64,000 bases of DNA from G016234445 sp964438865 (GTDB lineage: Bacteria > Chloroflexota > Dehalococcoidia > Tepidiformales > Tepidiformaceae): the NCBI GenBank assembly GCA_964438865.1, contig CAYTMI010000006.1, positions 62,001 to 126,000 on the forward strand, written 5' to 3'. This document shows positions 35,274 to 43,530 of this stretch, in pieces; within the stretch, counting starts at the first letter, position 1; the number at the start of each line of letters is the position of its first letter. The notes under the pieces are model-generated. The model had not been told where the DNA came from. It searched no databases and saw nothing but the letters and a program-made list of their open reading frames with translations. Both the position numbers and the translations under genes were made by a program.

Positions 35274-36070
35274 GCCAGCCGCTTATCCCGCCGCCCGGCA
35301 AGCGTTTCAGCCTCGACGAGTACGACCCCGGATACACGGGCGGCGCCAACCGCGAAGCCGGCCAGGCGGAGTTGCAGGCCCTCCGTTCGCGCCTGAACGA
35401 ACTCCAGAACCTCCTCTACGCCGACCGCCGCCACGCTCTCCTCGTCGTGCTCCAGGGTATCGACACGTCAGGAAAGGACGGGACGGTCAACAGCGTCTTC
35501 CGGGAGGCCGGACCGCTCGGGTGCTCGGTCGAAAGCTTCGGTGTGCCGAGCGACGAGGAGATGGCCCACGACTTCCTCTGGCGGTATCACCTGCGCATGC
35601 CCGGTCGCGGCAGGGTTGTCATCTTCAACAGGTCGTATTACGAGGCTGTGATCGTGGAACGTGTGAAGGGCATCGTGCCGCCGGTCGTGTGGAAGGCCCG
35701 CTACGCGCAGATCAACGACTTCGAACGATACCTCGCGGCGGAACGCACGATCACGTTGAAGTTCTTCCTCCACATCTCAAAGGATGAACAGCGCGAGCGG
35801 CTCCAAGAGCGGGTCGACAACCCGAAGAAGCAGTGGAAGTTCCGCGCCGGCGACCTCGAAGAGCGGAAGCGGTGGGACGAGTACCAGGAAGCGTTCGGGG
35901 ACATGGTGGACCGCTGCAACACCGAGACCGCGCCGTGGCATGTCGTCCCCGCCGACCACAACTGGTACCGGGACATGGTGGTGGCCCGCGCCATCGTCGA
36001 GAAGCTGGAGAGCCTGGACCTGCGGTATCCCGAGCCGATTCCCGGCGTCGTGGGGACCGTCGTCGAGTAG
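35270..36070 (+). CDS. ppk2: Polyphosphate kinase 2
   Basis: PPK2 moves phosphate between polyphosphate and nucleotides. The 266-residue protein has VVLQGIDTSGKDGTVNSVF (Walker A) and RVVIFNRSYYEAVIVERV (Walker B and lid Arg), the hallmark of one-domain PPK2. The class and direction, NDP or NMP phosphorylation, cannot be fixed. The overlap with the preceding gene implies co-translation. Confidence 0.93.
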   Translation: MSQPLIPPPGKRFSLDEYDPGYTGGANREAGQAELQALRSRLNELQNLLYADRRHALLVVLQGIDTSGKDGTVNSVFREAGPLGCSVESFGVPSDEEMAHDFLWRYHLRMPGRGRVVIFNRSYYEAVIVERVKGIVPPVVWKARYAQINDFERYLAAERTITLKFFLHISKDEQRERLQERVDNPKKQWKFRAGDLEERKRWDEYQEAFGDMVDRCNTETAPWHVVPADHNWYRDMVVARAIVEKLESLDLRYPEPIPGVVGTVVE

Positions 36071-36179
36071 GCGGGCCTTTACGTCCGCTTTGCCGCGTCT
36101 CGTCACCTTGCCGTGAACCAAACGGCAAGTTGGCGTAGTCTCAACTGCAAGCTCTGTCACGAGGATTCCACTGAACTCG

Positions 36180-36863
36180 TTGCGCGCCTTCTTCAACACC
36201 CCGGCACGCCAGGCCGCCGGATGGGCCGTGCTCGGCATCCTCGGCGTCCTCCTCTTCGGGGCAGGGGCCTGGTTCCTGCTGGTTGGCGACGACTCACCCT
36301 CGTCCACATCCCCGGACCGCGCGACAGCTCCCGCGTCAGTGCAGCCGAGCGCCACGGCGACAGCGCGGCCATCCGCGACCGCGTCCGCCAGCGCGTCGGC
36401 GACGGCATCTCCCTCCCCGACAGCGACAGCGACGACGGCGGCGAACCAGAACCAGGGCAACCAGAACAACCCTCCCCTGCCGACGGCGACACCGACCGCG
36501 GCGCAGGAGCCGACGGCCACACCCATGCCCACCCCTAGTCCGACGCCGGTTCCGGGGGCATACTGCTCTCCAGGAGCGTTCAACCCCCCGGACCTCCGCG
36601 TGGCCGGGGCAATCACGATCGGCGGCGCACCAGCGCCCGTGGGCACGAATGTGACGCTGCTCTTTGACGGGGCCGCCGGGCCGAGCCGGCCCACCACGGA
36701 GCCCGGGCTGTACCACGTGGACACGTACATCGGGTCAGCTTCCTGCCGCAACAGGCCCGGCGCTCAGATCTCAGTGTTCGTAAACGGCGTGGCCCATCCG
36801 ACGGGAGTTGCGCTGGGGGGCAGTGCCAGCCCGGTGCTCGGCTTCAGCATCACGATCAACTAG
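36180..36863 (+). CDS. Anchored protein with Thr/Pro-rich linker
   Basis: A 227-residue protein: an N-terminal membrane helix (AVLGILGVLLFGAGAWFLLV), a Ser/Thr/Ala/Pro-rich linker of about 85 residues, and a C-terminal domain of about 100 residues with two cysteines (YCSPGAFNPP, SCRNRPG) that looks strand-rich. Probably extracytoplasmic; not a recognised family. The TTG start at 36180 is uncertain, with no clear ribosome site. Similar linkers occur in two proteins at 43-46 kb. Confidence 0.6.
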   Translation: MRAFFNTPARQAAGWAVLGILGVLLFGAGAWFLLVGDDSPSSTSPDRATAPASVQPSATATARPSATASASASATASPSPTATATTAANQNQGNQNNPPLPTATPTAAQEPTATPMPTPSPTPVPGAYCSPGAFNPPDLRVAGAITIGGAPAPVGTNVTLLFDGAAGPSRPTTEPGLYHVDTYIGSASCRNRPGAQISVFVNGVAHPTGVALGGSASPVLGFSITIN

Positions 36864-36879
36864 GCGGGAGGCGGCGCCA

Positions 36880-37455
36880 ATGGCGTTCTCGCGCATCCCC
36901 GACGAGTTCCCCGTGCTCCGCGGTGAGGGTCTGCTCCTGCGGGAGATGAAGGAGGAGGACCTCTCCGCCTGGTTCGCCCGCCTCTCTGACCCTGAGGCCG
37001 CGGCCCTCGCCGGCGACCCGCTGGCGACCTCCATGCAGGACGTGGTCGGCGGCCTCGCCTACCACCGCAACGCCTTCCGCGCGAAAGAAGCCCTGCGGTG
37101 GGCGATCGTGCCGGAGAGCGTCGGTGCCAGCGTCGGCAGCATCGGCATCGTCAGGCTCGACGAAGCGAACCTCAGCGGCGAGATCGGGACGGCCATCGGC
37201 CGGGCGCACTGGGGCAAGGGATTCGCCACCGGGGCGACGCGGCTCGTCGTGGACTACGCGTTCGGCGTGCTCGGACTCGAGCGGATCGAGGCAGAGGCGC
37301 TGGCGGTGAACGGCCGCTCGGTCCGGGTGCTCGAAAAGCTTGGCTTCACGCGCGAAGGGCTCTTGCGCGGCTACCGCATCGTCGAAGGCGAACGCGCCGA
37401 CTTCGTCGTCTACGGCCTCCTCCGCACCGACTGGGCGGGCGAGGACAAGCTGTGA
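36880..37455 (+). CDS. GNAT acetyltransferase, RimJ-like
   Basis: A 191-residue GNAT: LLREMKEEDLSAWFARLSD opening, AIGRAHWGKGFATGATRLVVDYAF for the acetyl-CoA loop and LAVNGRSVRVLEKLGFTREG, the RimJ/RimL mark. It acetylates an amino group of a protein or small molecule. GGGAGG lies 9 nt before ATG 36880. Its stop overlaps the kinase start (GTGA). Confidence 0.88.
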   Translation: MAFSRIPDEFPVLRGEGLLLREMKEEDLSAWFARLSDPEAAALAGDPLATSMQDVVGGLAYHRNAFRAKEALRWAIVPESVGASVGSIGIVRLDEANLSGEIGTAIGRAHWGKGFATGATRLVVDYAFGVLGLERIEAEALAVNGRSVRVLEKLGFTREGLLRGYRIVEGERADFVVYGLLRTDWAGEDKL

Positions 37456-38375
37456 CCGTCGACGTGCCCCCGGCGTTCAGGACGCGCATCACCGATGTGT
37501 TTGGGGATGAAGGCGCAGCCTGGCTCGATGCGCTCCCCGCCCTGCTGGAAGAAGCTGCGGCTCGGTGGGGTCTCCGGGTTGGAGCGCCGTTCGAGCCGTT
37601 TTCGTACAACTATGTGGCCCCGGCGGTCCGGGCCGGGGGCGAGACCGCGGTGCTGAAGGCGGGAGTGCCGGGCGCGGAACTGCAGAACGAGATCGCCGCG
37701 CTGCGCCACTACGACGGTCGCGGCGCCGTCCGCCTGCTCGAAGCAGACGCCGGCAAAGGTCTGCTCCTCCTCGAACGGGTGGCGCCGGGGACGCCGCTCG
37801 AAGAACTGGACGACGACGAGGAGGCGACGCGCATTGCCGTCTCGGTCATGCAGCGTCTCTGGCGGCCGCCGCCGGCCGGGCACGAGTTTCCCACCGTGGG
37901 CGACTGGCTGCGGGGGTTCGACCGGCATCGCGCGCGCTGCGACGGCGGTCCGGGGCCGTTCCCGGCGCGGCTGTTCGACCACGCGGCGGTGCTGGCAGGG
38001 GAGTTGCTGGCCACTTCCGCGGCGCCGGTCGTGCTCCACGGCGACCTTCACCACTGGAACATCCTGCGGGGGGAGCGGGAACCGTGGCTGGCGATCGACC
38101 CCAAGGGCGTCATCGGCGAGCCGGCGTACGAGGGCGGGGCGCTGCTCCGCAACCCGACGCCAGACTACCTGCAATGGGCCGGCATCGACCGCATCATGAC
38201 GCGCAGGGTGGCGATCCTCGCGGAGACGTTGGGCTTCGAACGGGAGCGGGTCGCCGGTTGGGGATTCGCCCAGGCCGTGCTTTCAGCCTGCTGGAGCTAC
38301 GAAGACCACGGGGCCGGCTGGGACCCCGCGATCGCCTGCGCGGAGATCCTCGGACGGATCCTCAGGAGGGGATGA
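37452..38375 (+). CDS. APH(6)-like aminoglycoside/hydroxyurea kinase family protein
   Basis: The 307-residue protein has VLHGDLHHWNIL (catalytic loop of antibiotic kinases) and LAIDPKGVIGEPAYEGGALLRNP, the signature of the streptomycin 6-kinase group. It may phosphorylate an aminoglycoside, but many chromosomal members have unknown natural substrates. The GTG overlaps the GNAT stop, giving an acetyltransferase-kinase pair. Confidence 0.8.
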   Translation: MTVDVPPAFRTRITDVFGDEGAAWLDALPALLEEAAARWGLRVGAPFEPFSYNYVAPAVRAGGETAVLKAGVPGAELQNEIAALRHYDGRGAVRLLEADAGKGLLLLERVAPGTPLEELDDDEEATRIAVSVMQRLWRPPPAGHEFPTVGDWLRGFDRHRARCDGGPGPFPARLFDHAAVLAGELLATSAAPVVLHGDLHHWNILRGEREPWLAIDPKGVIGEPAYEGGALLRNPTPDYLQWAGIDRIMTRRVAILAETLGFERERVAGWGFAQAVLSACWSYEDHGAGWDPAIACAEILGRILRRG

Positions 38376-38429
38376 TCCCCTCGCGCTTTTCCTCTTCGCA
38401 CAGCCGCCCAGATGCGGGTTCCTGTCCGG

Positions 38430-40541
38430 CTATTTCCGGTACTTGCGGCCGCGGTCCCGGCCACCGGCCTGCGAGCGACCGTAGCGCACCGGACCGGGCC
38501 GCCCTGCCACCGACGCGAACGCCGACAGCTCCTCCGCGTCGCTCCCCACCAACTGGCGGCGGAGTTCGACCACCTGGTCACGCAGGGCTGCTGCTTTCTC
38601 GAATTCGAGCGCTTTCGCAGCGGCCTTCATCTGGGATTCGAGTTCCTTCACCAGCCGCAGCACTTCGTCCTTCGGCATCTGGCCCCGGGCGTCGTATGCT
38701 GCCGGCTCTTCCGCCGCCATCCGTACGTGGTCTGTTATGTCCCGAATGGCTTTGATGATGCCCGCCGCTTCGATGCCGTGTTCGCGGTTGTACGCTTCCT
38801 GGATTGCCCGGCGCCGGTAGGTCTCGTCGATTGCGGTGCGCATCGACTGGGTGACCTTGTCCGCGTACATGATCACGCGCCCTTCGATGTGGCGCGCCGC
38901 CCGGCCGATGGTCTGGACCAGCGACCTGTTCGAGCGCAGGTAGCCCTCCTTGTCCGCATCGAGGATGCAGACGAGCGAGACCTCCGGCAGGTCCAGCCCT
39001 TCGCGCAGGAGGTTGATGCCCACCACCACGTCGTACACGCCAAGGCGGAGGTCGCGCAGGATCTCCACCCGGTCCAGCGTCTGGACCTCGGCGTGGAGGT
39101 AGTGGGTCTTAATGCCCATCTCCAGGAGGTAGTCGGCGAGGTCTTCGGCCATCTTCTTCGTCAACGTTGTGACGAGCGTGCGCTGCCCGCGGTCGACGAC
39201 TCGCCGGATCTCGTCCATCAGGTCGTCGACCTGGTTCTTCGTGGGCCGGACCTCGATCTCGGGATCAAGGAGGCCCGTCGGACGGATCACCTGCTCCACG
39301 ACCTGGGAGGAACGCTGGATTTCATAGTCGGCGGGCGTCGCCGAAACGAAGACGACCTGGTTGATGTGGCGGTCGAACTCTTCGAAGGTGAGCGGCCGGT
39401 TGTCGAGGGCGCTGGGGAGGCGGAATCCGAACTCCACCAGCGTGTCCTTCCGGGCGCGGTCGCCGAAAAACTGGCCCTGCACCTGGGGGAGCGTCATGTG
39501 CGACTCGTCGACGAAAAACAGCCAATCGTCGGGGAAGTAGTCCAGCAGGCACCAGGGCGTGGACCCGGGCTCGCGGTACTGGAGGTGGCGCGAGTAGTTC
39601 TCGATGCCGGAGCAGTAGCCGGTCTCCCGCATCGACTCGATGTCGTAGTGCGTGCGCTCTTCCAGGCGGGCCGCTTCGAGGATCTTGCCCCGGGAGCGGA
39701 GGTACTCCAATTGCTCCTGGAGCTCGACTTCGATGGCCTCCATGGCCTGGAGCAGCTTGTCCTGCGGGGTGACGAAGTGCTTCGCCGGGAAGATGTCGAT
39801 TTCGCTCTTCTCGGAGACGATCTCGCCGGTGAGGGGGTCGAGCTCGACGATCCGCTCGACTTCATCGCCGAAAAAGTCGATCCGGACGGCGAGTTCTTCG
39901 TAGCTTGGGAGGATGGTGAGCGAATCGCCGCGGAGGCGGAACTTGCCGCGGATGACGTTCATGTCGTTGCGTTCGTACTGCATGGAGACCATCCGGCGGA
40001 TGGCGTCCTGGCGGGCGAAGCGTTCGCCGACCTTGAAGCTGAGGATGAACTCCTGGTACGACTGGGGCTCGCCGAGGCCGTAAATGCAGCTCACGCTGGC
40101 GACGATGATGACGTCGCGCCGGGTGAAGAGCGACCTCGTGGCGGCGTGGCGGAGCTTGTCGATCTCCTCGTTGATGTCCGCGTCCTTGGCGATGTAGGTG
40201 TCGGTCCGCGGGATGTAGGCCTCGGGCTGGTAGTAGTCGTAGTAGCTGACGAAAAACTCGACGGAGTTCTCGGGGAAGAACTCCTTCAGCTCGGAGCACA
40301 GCTGGGCGGCGAGTGTCTTGTTGTGGGCGAGGACGAGGGTTGGCCGCCCAACTCGCTGGATGACGTTCGCCATCGTGAAGGTCTTGCCAGAGCCGGTGAC
40401 GCCGAGGAGCGTCTGGTAGCGGTCGCCACGCTCGAGGCCCTCGACCAGCTTCTCGATCGCCTCGGGCTGATCGCCTGTGGGCTTGTAGTCGGACTGGAGC
40501 GAGAACCCGGCGCGGGCGCCTGCGGGTGCGAGTGCAACCAT
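38430..40541 (-). CDS. uvrB: Excinuclease ABC subunit B
   Basis: UvrB is the damage-verifying helicase of nucleotide excision repair. The 703-residue protein has Walker A GVTGSGKT (47-54), the YYDYYQPEAY beta-hairpin, FFVDESHMTLPQ, GINLLREGLDLPEV, QTIGRAARH and a C-terminal UVR coiled coil (LEFEKAAALRDQV). ATG 40541 is chosen over an upstream frame because TACACT lies 7 nt before it, indicating leaderless transcription. Confidence 0.97.
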   Translation of the reverse strand: MVALAPAGARAGFSLQSDYKPTGDQPEAIEKLVEGLERGDRYQTLLGVTGSGKTFTMANVIQRVGRPTLVLAHNKTLAAQLCSELKEFFPENSVEFFVSYYDYYQPEAYIPRTDTYIAKDADINEEIDKLRHAATRSLFTRRDVIIVASVSCIYGLGEPQSYQEFILSFKVGERFARQDAIRRMVSMQYERNDMNVIRGKFRLRGDSLTILPSYEELAVRIDFFGDEVERIVELDPLTGEIVSEKSEIDIFPAKHFVTPQDKLLQAMEAIEVELQEQLEYLRSRGKILEAARLEERTHYDIESMRETGYCSGIENYSRHLQYREPGSTPWCLLDYFPDDWLFFVDESHMTLPQVQGQFFGDRARKDTLVEFGFRLPSALDNRPLTFEEFDRHINQVVFVSATPADYEIQRSSQVVEQVIRPTGLLDPEIEVRPTKNQVDDLMDEIRRVVDRGQRTLVTTLTKKMAEDLADYLLEMGIKTHYLHAEVQTLDRVEILRDLRLGVYDVVVGINLLREGLDLPEVSLVCILDADKEGYLRSNRSLVQTIGRAARHIEGRVIMYADKVTQSMRTAIDETYRRRAIQEAYNREHGIEAAGIIKAIRDITDHVRMAAEEPAAYDARGQMPKDEVLRLVKELESQMKAAAKALEFEKAAALRDQVVELRRQLVGSDAEELSAFASVAGRPGPVRYGRSQAGGRDRGRKYRK

Positions 40542-40548
40542 GCGATCC

Positions 40549-40554
40549 AGTGTA
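40549..40554 (-). promoter_or_regulatory. -10 box TACACT of uvrB, leaderless
   Basis: TACACT, seven bases, then ATG 40541. No SOS (LexA) box was recognised. Confidence 0.5.
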
Positions 40555-40644
40555 CCGGAACGCCCGGCTGCGAACACCTGTTCTGCTCCCCATTGCGAAC
40601 CAGGACCACGTCGGGGATTGGGCGGAGCTTGCCGGGACGGGCCC

Positions 40645-41214
40645 CTACGGGGCGAATGACCTCTCTATCAGGTCGAGCACGGCCTGTTCCGGGGCCGATA
40701 CTCTCGAGCCGAGGCCCAGGAACCCTCCCCTCGCCTCGGCTGCCGCCCGCGCACGCATCAAGGTCTCCGTTCCAAGGGCCTGGAAGGTTTCGCGATCGAG
40801 ACTTCCGGAGAGCGCTCTGACGTAGCCTTCCCAGGCGGCAAGAACCGCGGGCGCCGGCTGGCGAGTCAGCCAGTCGTCGAGAAGGATGTGCCCCTCACTC
40901 CCCTTCGAGAGCCCGACCGCCGCCGCGCTCTCGAGGACGGCCTTCCGTTCCTCGTCCTCGAGCTGGCCATCCGCCCAGGCGACCGCGACCAGCGGGATAA
41001 CCTCCAGGACGGACAGCGTCGCGGGGTCGATCCCGACCCCGATGAGCCTGTCCAGCAAGGTCGGGTCGGAAATCCCGGACACGTCCCGGAGCGCAAGCCT
41101 GGCGTCCTCTTTTTGCCGGGCAGAGCGAAGCCGTTCCACGAGTTGTGCGTTGGAGTTGCGGAAGTACTCCTCCTCCAATACCCGTTTTCGTTCGCCCAGT
41201 AGCTCATCGTTCAT
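40645..41214 (-). CDS. TerB-like domain protein
   Basis: A 189-residue helical protein. The segment VIPLVAVAWADGQLEDEERK is typical of TerB-like domains (tellurite-resistance TerB superfamily), which bind metals or act at the membrane. ATG 41214 has AGGAG 8 nt upstream; the frame before it is not protein-like. It follows the TerC gene by 53 bp, so TerC and TerB-like products may work together. Confidence 0.65.
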   Translation of the reverse strand: MNDELLGERKRVLEEEYFRNSNAQLVERLRSARQKEDARLALRDVSGISDPTLLDRLIGVGIDPATLSVLEVIPLVAVAWADGQLEDEERKAVLESAAAVGLSKGSEGHILLDDWLTRQPAPAVLAAWEGYVRALSGSLDRETFQALGTETLMRARAAAEARGGFLGLGSRVSAPEQAVLDLIERSFAP

Positions 41215-41267
41215 GGTGTTGCTCCTTTCAGACCTCAGGTTCGCCCGCACGCCGGGGGCGAGCAGTT

Positions 41268-42224
41268 TCAACTGTCCAACGGCACCGGTGCGGTCACCGG
41301 CGTGCGCCCTCTTTGCCATCGGGCCCGCGCGACGGAAGCGCCTATGGCCACCCCGAGAATGGACATGATGACCGCCAGGCTGACAAGCGAGGGCACCTTG
41401 TAGAGGTCGACCGCCAGCATCTTCGCGCCCACGAAGATCAGAATCGCCGCCAGCGCGGGCTTCAAGTACATCAGCCCGGCCAGGTATCCGGAGAGCACGA
41501 AGTACAGGGCCCGCAGTCCCAGGATAGCGAAGATGTTCGAGGTGAAGACGATGAACGGGTCATCGGTCACCGCGTAGATGGCCGGGATGGAGTCGACCGC
41601 GAACACGAGGTCCGTGCTCTCAATGAGAATGAGCACCAGGAAGAGAGGTGTCATGAAGACCACCCCGTTCCGGCGCGTGAAAAATTTCTGTCCCTCGTAC
41701 GCCTCGGTTACGGGAAAGAAGCGTTTCACCAGCCGCACCAGCCGGCTCTTTTCGAGCGAAGGCGTGTGCTCGGTGTCGCGAAGGAACTTGATACCCGTGA
41801 AGATGAGGAATGCACCGAAGATATAGATAATCCAGTGGAGAGAGCCCAGCAGCACGCCGGCCACGGCAATCAGCGCAGCGCGCATCACCAGCGCGCCCAC
41901 GATGCCCCAGAACAGCACTCTGTGCTGGTAAGCCCGCGGCACCGCGAACGTCGCAAAGATGAGCAGGAACACGAAGACGTTGTCCACGCTCAGCGACTTC
42001 TCGATCAGGTAACCGGTCGTCCACTCGAGGCCGCGGTCGGAGCCGCGGAAGACGTATACACCGATGTTGAAAAGTACCGCGAGCCCGATCCAGACGACGC
42101 TCCAGAGGAGCGCCTCCTTACGCCGGACTTCGTGAGCGTCCTTGTGGAACACGCCGAGGTCGAGCGCCAGCATGGCGCCGACGAATGCGAGGAAGAGAAC
42201 CCATGGCAAGGCTTCAATGAACAA
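41268..42224 (-). CDS. TerC family membrane protein, likely Mn2+ exporter
   Basis: A 318-residue TerC/Alx protein with nine or so membrane segments. LALDLGVFHKDAHEV, SLSVDNVFVFLLIF and ESTDLVFAVDSIPAIYAV carry the conserved Asp pairs of the family. Known members export manganese or load it onto secreted enzymes. The TTG start at 42224 has GGAGACC upstream. Control by the manganese riboswitch 400 nt upstream supports the Mn role. Confidence 0.92.
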   Translation of the reverse strand: MFIEALPWVLFLAFVGAMLALDLGVFHKDAHEVRRKEALLWSVVWIGLAVLFNIGVYVFRGSDRGLEWTTGYLIEKSLSVDNVFVFLLIFATFAVPRAYQHRVLFWGIVGALVMRAALIAVAGVLLGSLHWIIYIFGAFLIFTGIKFLRDTEHTPSLEKSRLVRLVKRFFPVTEAYEGQKFFTRRNGVVFMTPLFLVLILIESTDLVFAVDSIPAIYAVTDDPFIVFTSNIFAILGLRALYFVLSGYLAGLMYLKPALAAILIFVGAKMLAVDLYKVPSLVSLAVIMSILGVAIGASVARARWQRGRTPVTAPVPLDS

Positions 42225-42315
42225 GAAAAGGTCTCCAGGGGTGAACGGCCCCTACTGGGGCAGGCGCATTGGCAGCCGTCCGCTCACAGCGGCCCAGCAC
42301 GCGGGTCAGGGTCAG

Positions 42316-42546
42316 TTAGTCGAAGAAGTCAGAGCTATCGTGCTCACGGCGGCGGGAGGGGGGCTCGCCGCCAACGCGTTCGTCGCGCTTCCCGGGCCGC
42401 TCCCGCTCGTCGTCGTCGCCGTCGTCGGCCAGCATTCTGGTAAGCCGGTCGACTAACCCACGCGGGCCCTTTCGGCGCGGCCGGCCGTCGCGGTCGCTGC
42501 GGCCTTCGCCACCGTCGAAGTCAAACAAGTCTAGAAATGATGCCAC
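42316..42546 (-). CDS. Small charged protein between Mn riboswitch and TerC
   Basis: A 76-residue Asp/Glu/Arg-rich protein starting ASFLDLFDFDGGEG and ending HDSSDFFD. GTG 42546 has GAGGGGG with 6 nt spacing. It is the first ORF after the riboswitch and ends 91 nt before terC. Not a recognised family. Acidic clusters could bind metal; that is speculation. Confidence 0.55.
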   Translation of the reverse strand: MASFLDLFDFDGGEGRSDRDGRPRRKGPRGLVDRLTRMLADDGDDDERERPGKRDERVGGEPPSRRREHDSSDFFD

Positions 42547-42550
42547 GTGT

Positions 42551-42560
42551 AACCCCCTCT
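42551..42560 (-). promoter_or_regulatory. Ribosome site AGAGGGGGTT, switch target
   Basis: AGAGGGG here is complementary, with one G-U pair, to the CCCCTTCT that ends the riboswitch P1 stem. Pairing of the two would hide the ribosome site, and metal-stabilised P1 would free it. Confidence 0.4.
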
Positions 42561-42627
42561 GCGGTCCCGGATGTGACAGCCCCGGGCGCATCCTTGGATG
42601 GATGTGCCTGCGGTCTCACCGGCGAGA

Positions 42628-42716
42628 AGGGGTCTCGCTGAACAGCCGGCGCTTTTCGGCGCGTGCTGACGACTGCTCATGCGCCCGGGGAACGGGCGCT
42701 TGGTTACTCCCCGTGA
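42628..42716 (-). ncRNA. yybP-ykoY manganese riboswitch
   Basis: On the minus strand the RNA has GGGGAGTA (42712-42705), a GCGCCCG/CGGGCGC hairpin, GTCGTCAGCACG leading into a GCGC/GCGC hairpin, CCGGCTG, and AGCGAGACCCC at the 3' end. These are the conserved pieces of the yybP-ykoY aptamer in the right order and spacing. Promoter ahead: TTGACA (42754-42749), 18 nt, TACGGT (42730-42725). It precedes a TerC gene, its classical partner. Confidence 0.88.
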
Positions 42717-42724
42717 CAGCAACA

Positions 42725-42754
42725 ACCGTAGCCGCCCCGCCGCCGCCCTGTCAA
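42725..42754 (-). promoter_or_regulatory. Promoter of the riboswitch-terC transcript
   Basis: TTGACA at 42754-42749 and TACGGT at 42730-42725 with 18 nt between. Start of transcription is expected near 42718, at the 5' edge of the aptamer. From 42755 to the sigma gene nothing further is seen. Confidence 0.6.
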
Positions 42755-42879
42755 TCGCCAACCGTCGTCGCAGGAGTGAGAGGACATACATCGCCGGGAA
42801 CCGCCGTCTGCGAACGTCAGTTCTGCCCCGGGTAGCGCCGCGTGACGATGTGAAGTCGGGAAGCGTAGGGCCTCGCGCC

Positions 42880-43530
42880 TCAGCGCCGGGCGGGGGCGCC
42901 TGTCAGCGTGTCGCGCAATTCGGCGAGGGCCCGAGCCTGGCGGCCCTTAATCGCATCGATGGAGAGCCCAAGGACGACCGCCGTCTCCTGGAGCGAGAGA
43001 CCGTGGATGAACCGCAGGCTGATGACTTCCGCATGCGCCTTCGAAAGACCGGCGATGGCGCGCGCAAGGTCGAGCATGTCAGGGTCGAGGCCGCGGTCGT
43101 CGTCGGACTGGTCGAAACCGTCAAGCGTCACCGGCGGGGGCTTACGGAACCAGTTGCGGCGGTGAGTGTTCACGACGTTGCGGGCAATCCCGAAGAGCCA
43201 GGCGCGGGCAGGGACGGTGCTGTCGTGGAGGGACGCAGAGTGCTTCCAGGCCTCTTCGAAAACCTGCGATGCGAGGTCTTCGGCGTCCGGCGGGTTCCCG
43301 ATCCGGGAGAGGACATACTGGTAGACGGCGTTCAGTTCGCCGGCGGCGAAATCACGCCAGGCGGAGGGATCGCGGCGGCGAAGGGCATCCCGGTGAGTAG
43401 CGGGCTCGGGGGACGGGTCATCGTCCCCGGTCGGCCCAAGCAGAGCCGCGACCACACGGGCCCAGAGAGCACCCCCCGGACGCGGGCGCATGCACGGCCA
43501 GGGCAGCGCCGTCGCTGCCGCAGGCGTCAT
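42880..43530 (-). CDS. ECF-type RNA polymerase sigma factor
   Basis: A 216-residue sigma-70 family protein with region 2 (ELNAVYQYVLSRIGNPPDAEDLASQVF, ending ARAWLFGIARNVVNTHRR) and region 4 (LSKAHAEVISLRFIHGLSLQETAVVLGLS). Its start ATG 43530 overlaps the stop of the preceding Thr/Pro-rich membrane protein (ATGA), so that protein is a likely membrane partner or anti-sigma. The first 45 residues are Pro-rich; an internal Met start is possible. Confidence 0.88.
   Translation of the reverse strand: MTPAAATALPWPCMRPRPGGALWARVVAALLGPTGDDDPSPEPATHRDALRRRDPSAWRDFAAGELNAVYQYVLSRIGNPPDAEDLASQVFEEAWKHSASLHDSTVPARAWLFGIARNVVNTHRRNWFRKPPPVTLDGFDQSDDDRGLDPDMLDLARAIAGLSKAHAEVISLRFIHGLSLQETAVVLGLSIDAIKGRQARALAELRDTLTGAPARR

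Noticed and set aside
38412..40820. An 802-codon plus-strand frame opposite uvrB
   Set aside because: It mirrors uvrB almost base for base and has the Val/Asp/Leu-rich composition of a high-GC antisense frame. uvrB itself has every family motif.
42225..42315. A possible second manganese riboswitch directly before terC (GGAGACCTTTTC)
   Set aside because: It has a GCCCC-AGTAG-GGGGC hairpin and a GAGACC, but not the GGGGAGTA strand or the GTCAnnACG loop. The real aptamer is at 42628-42716.
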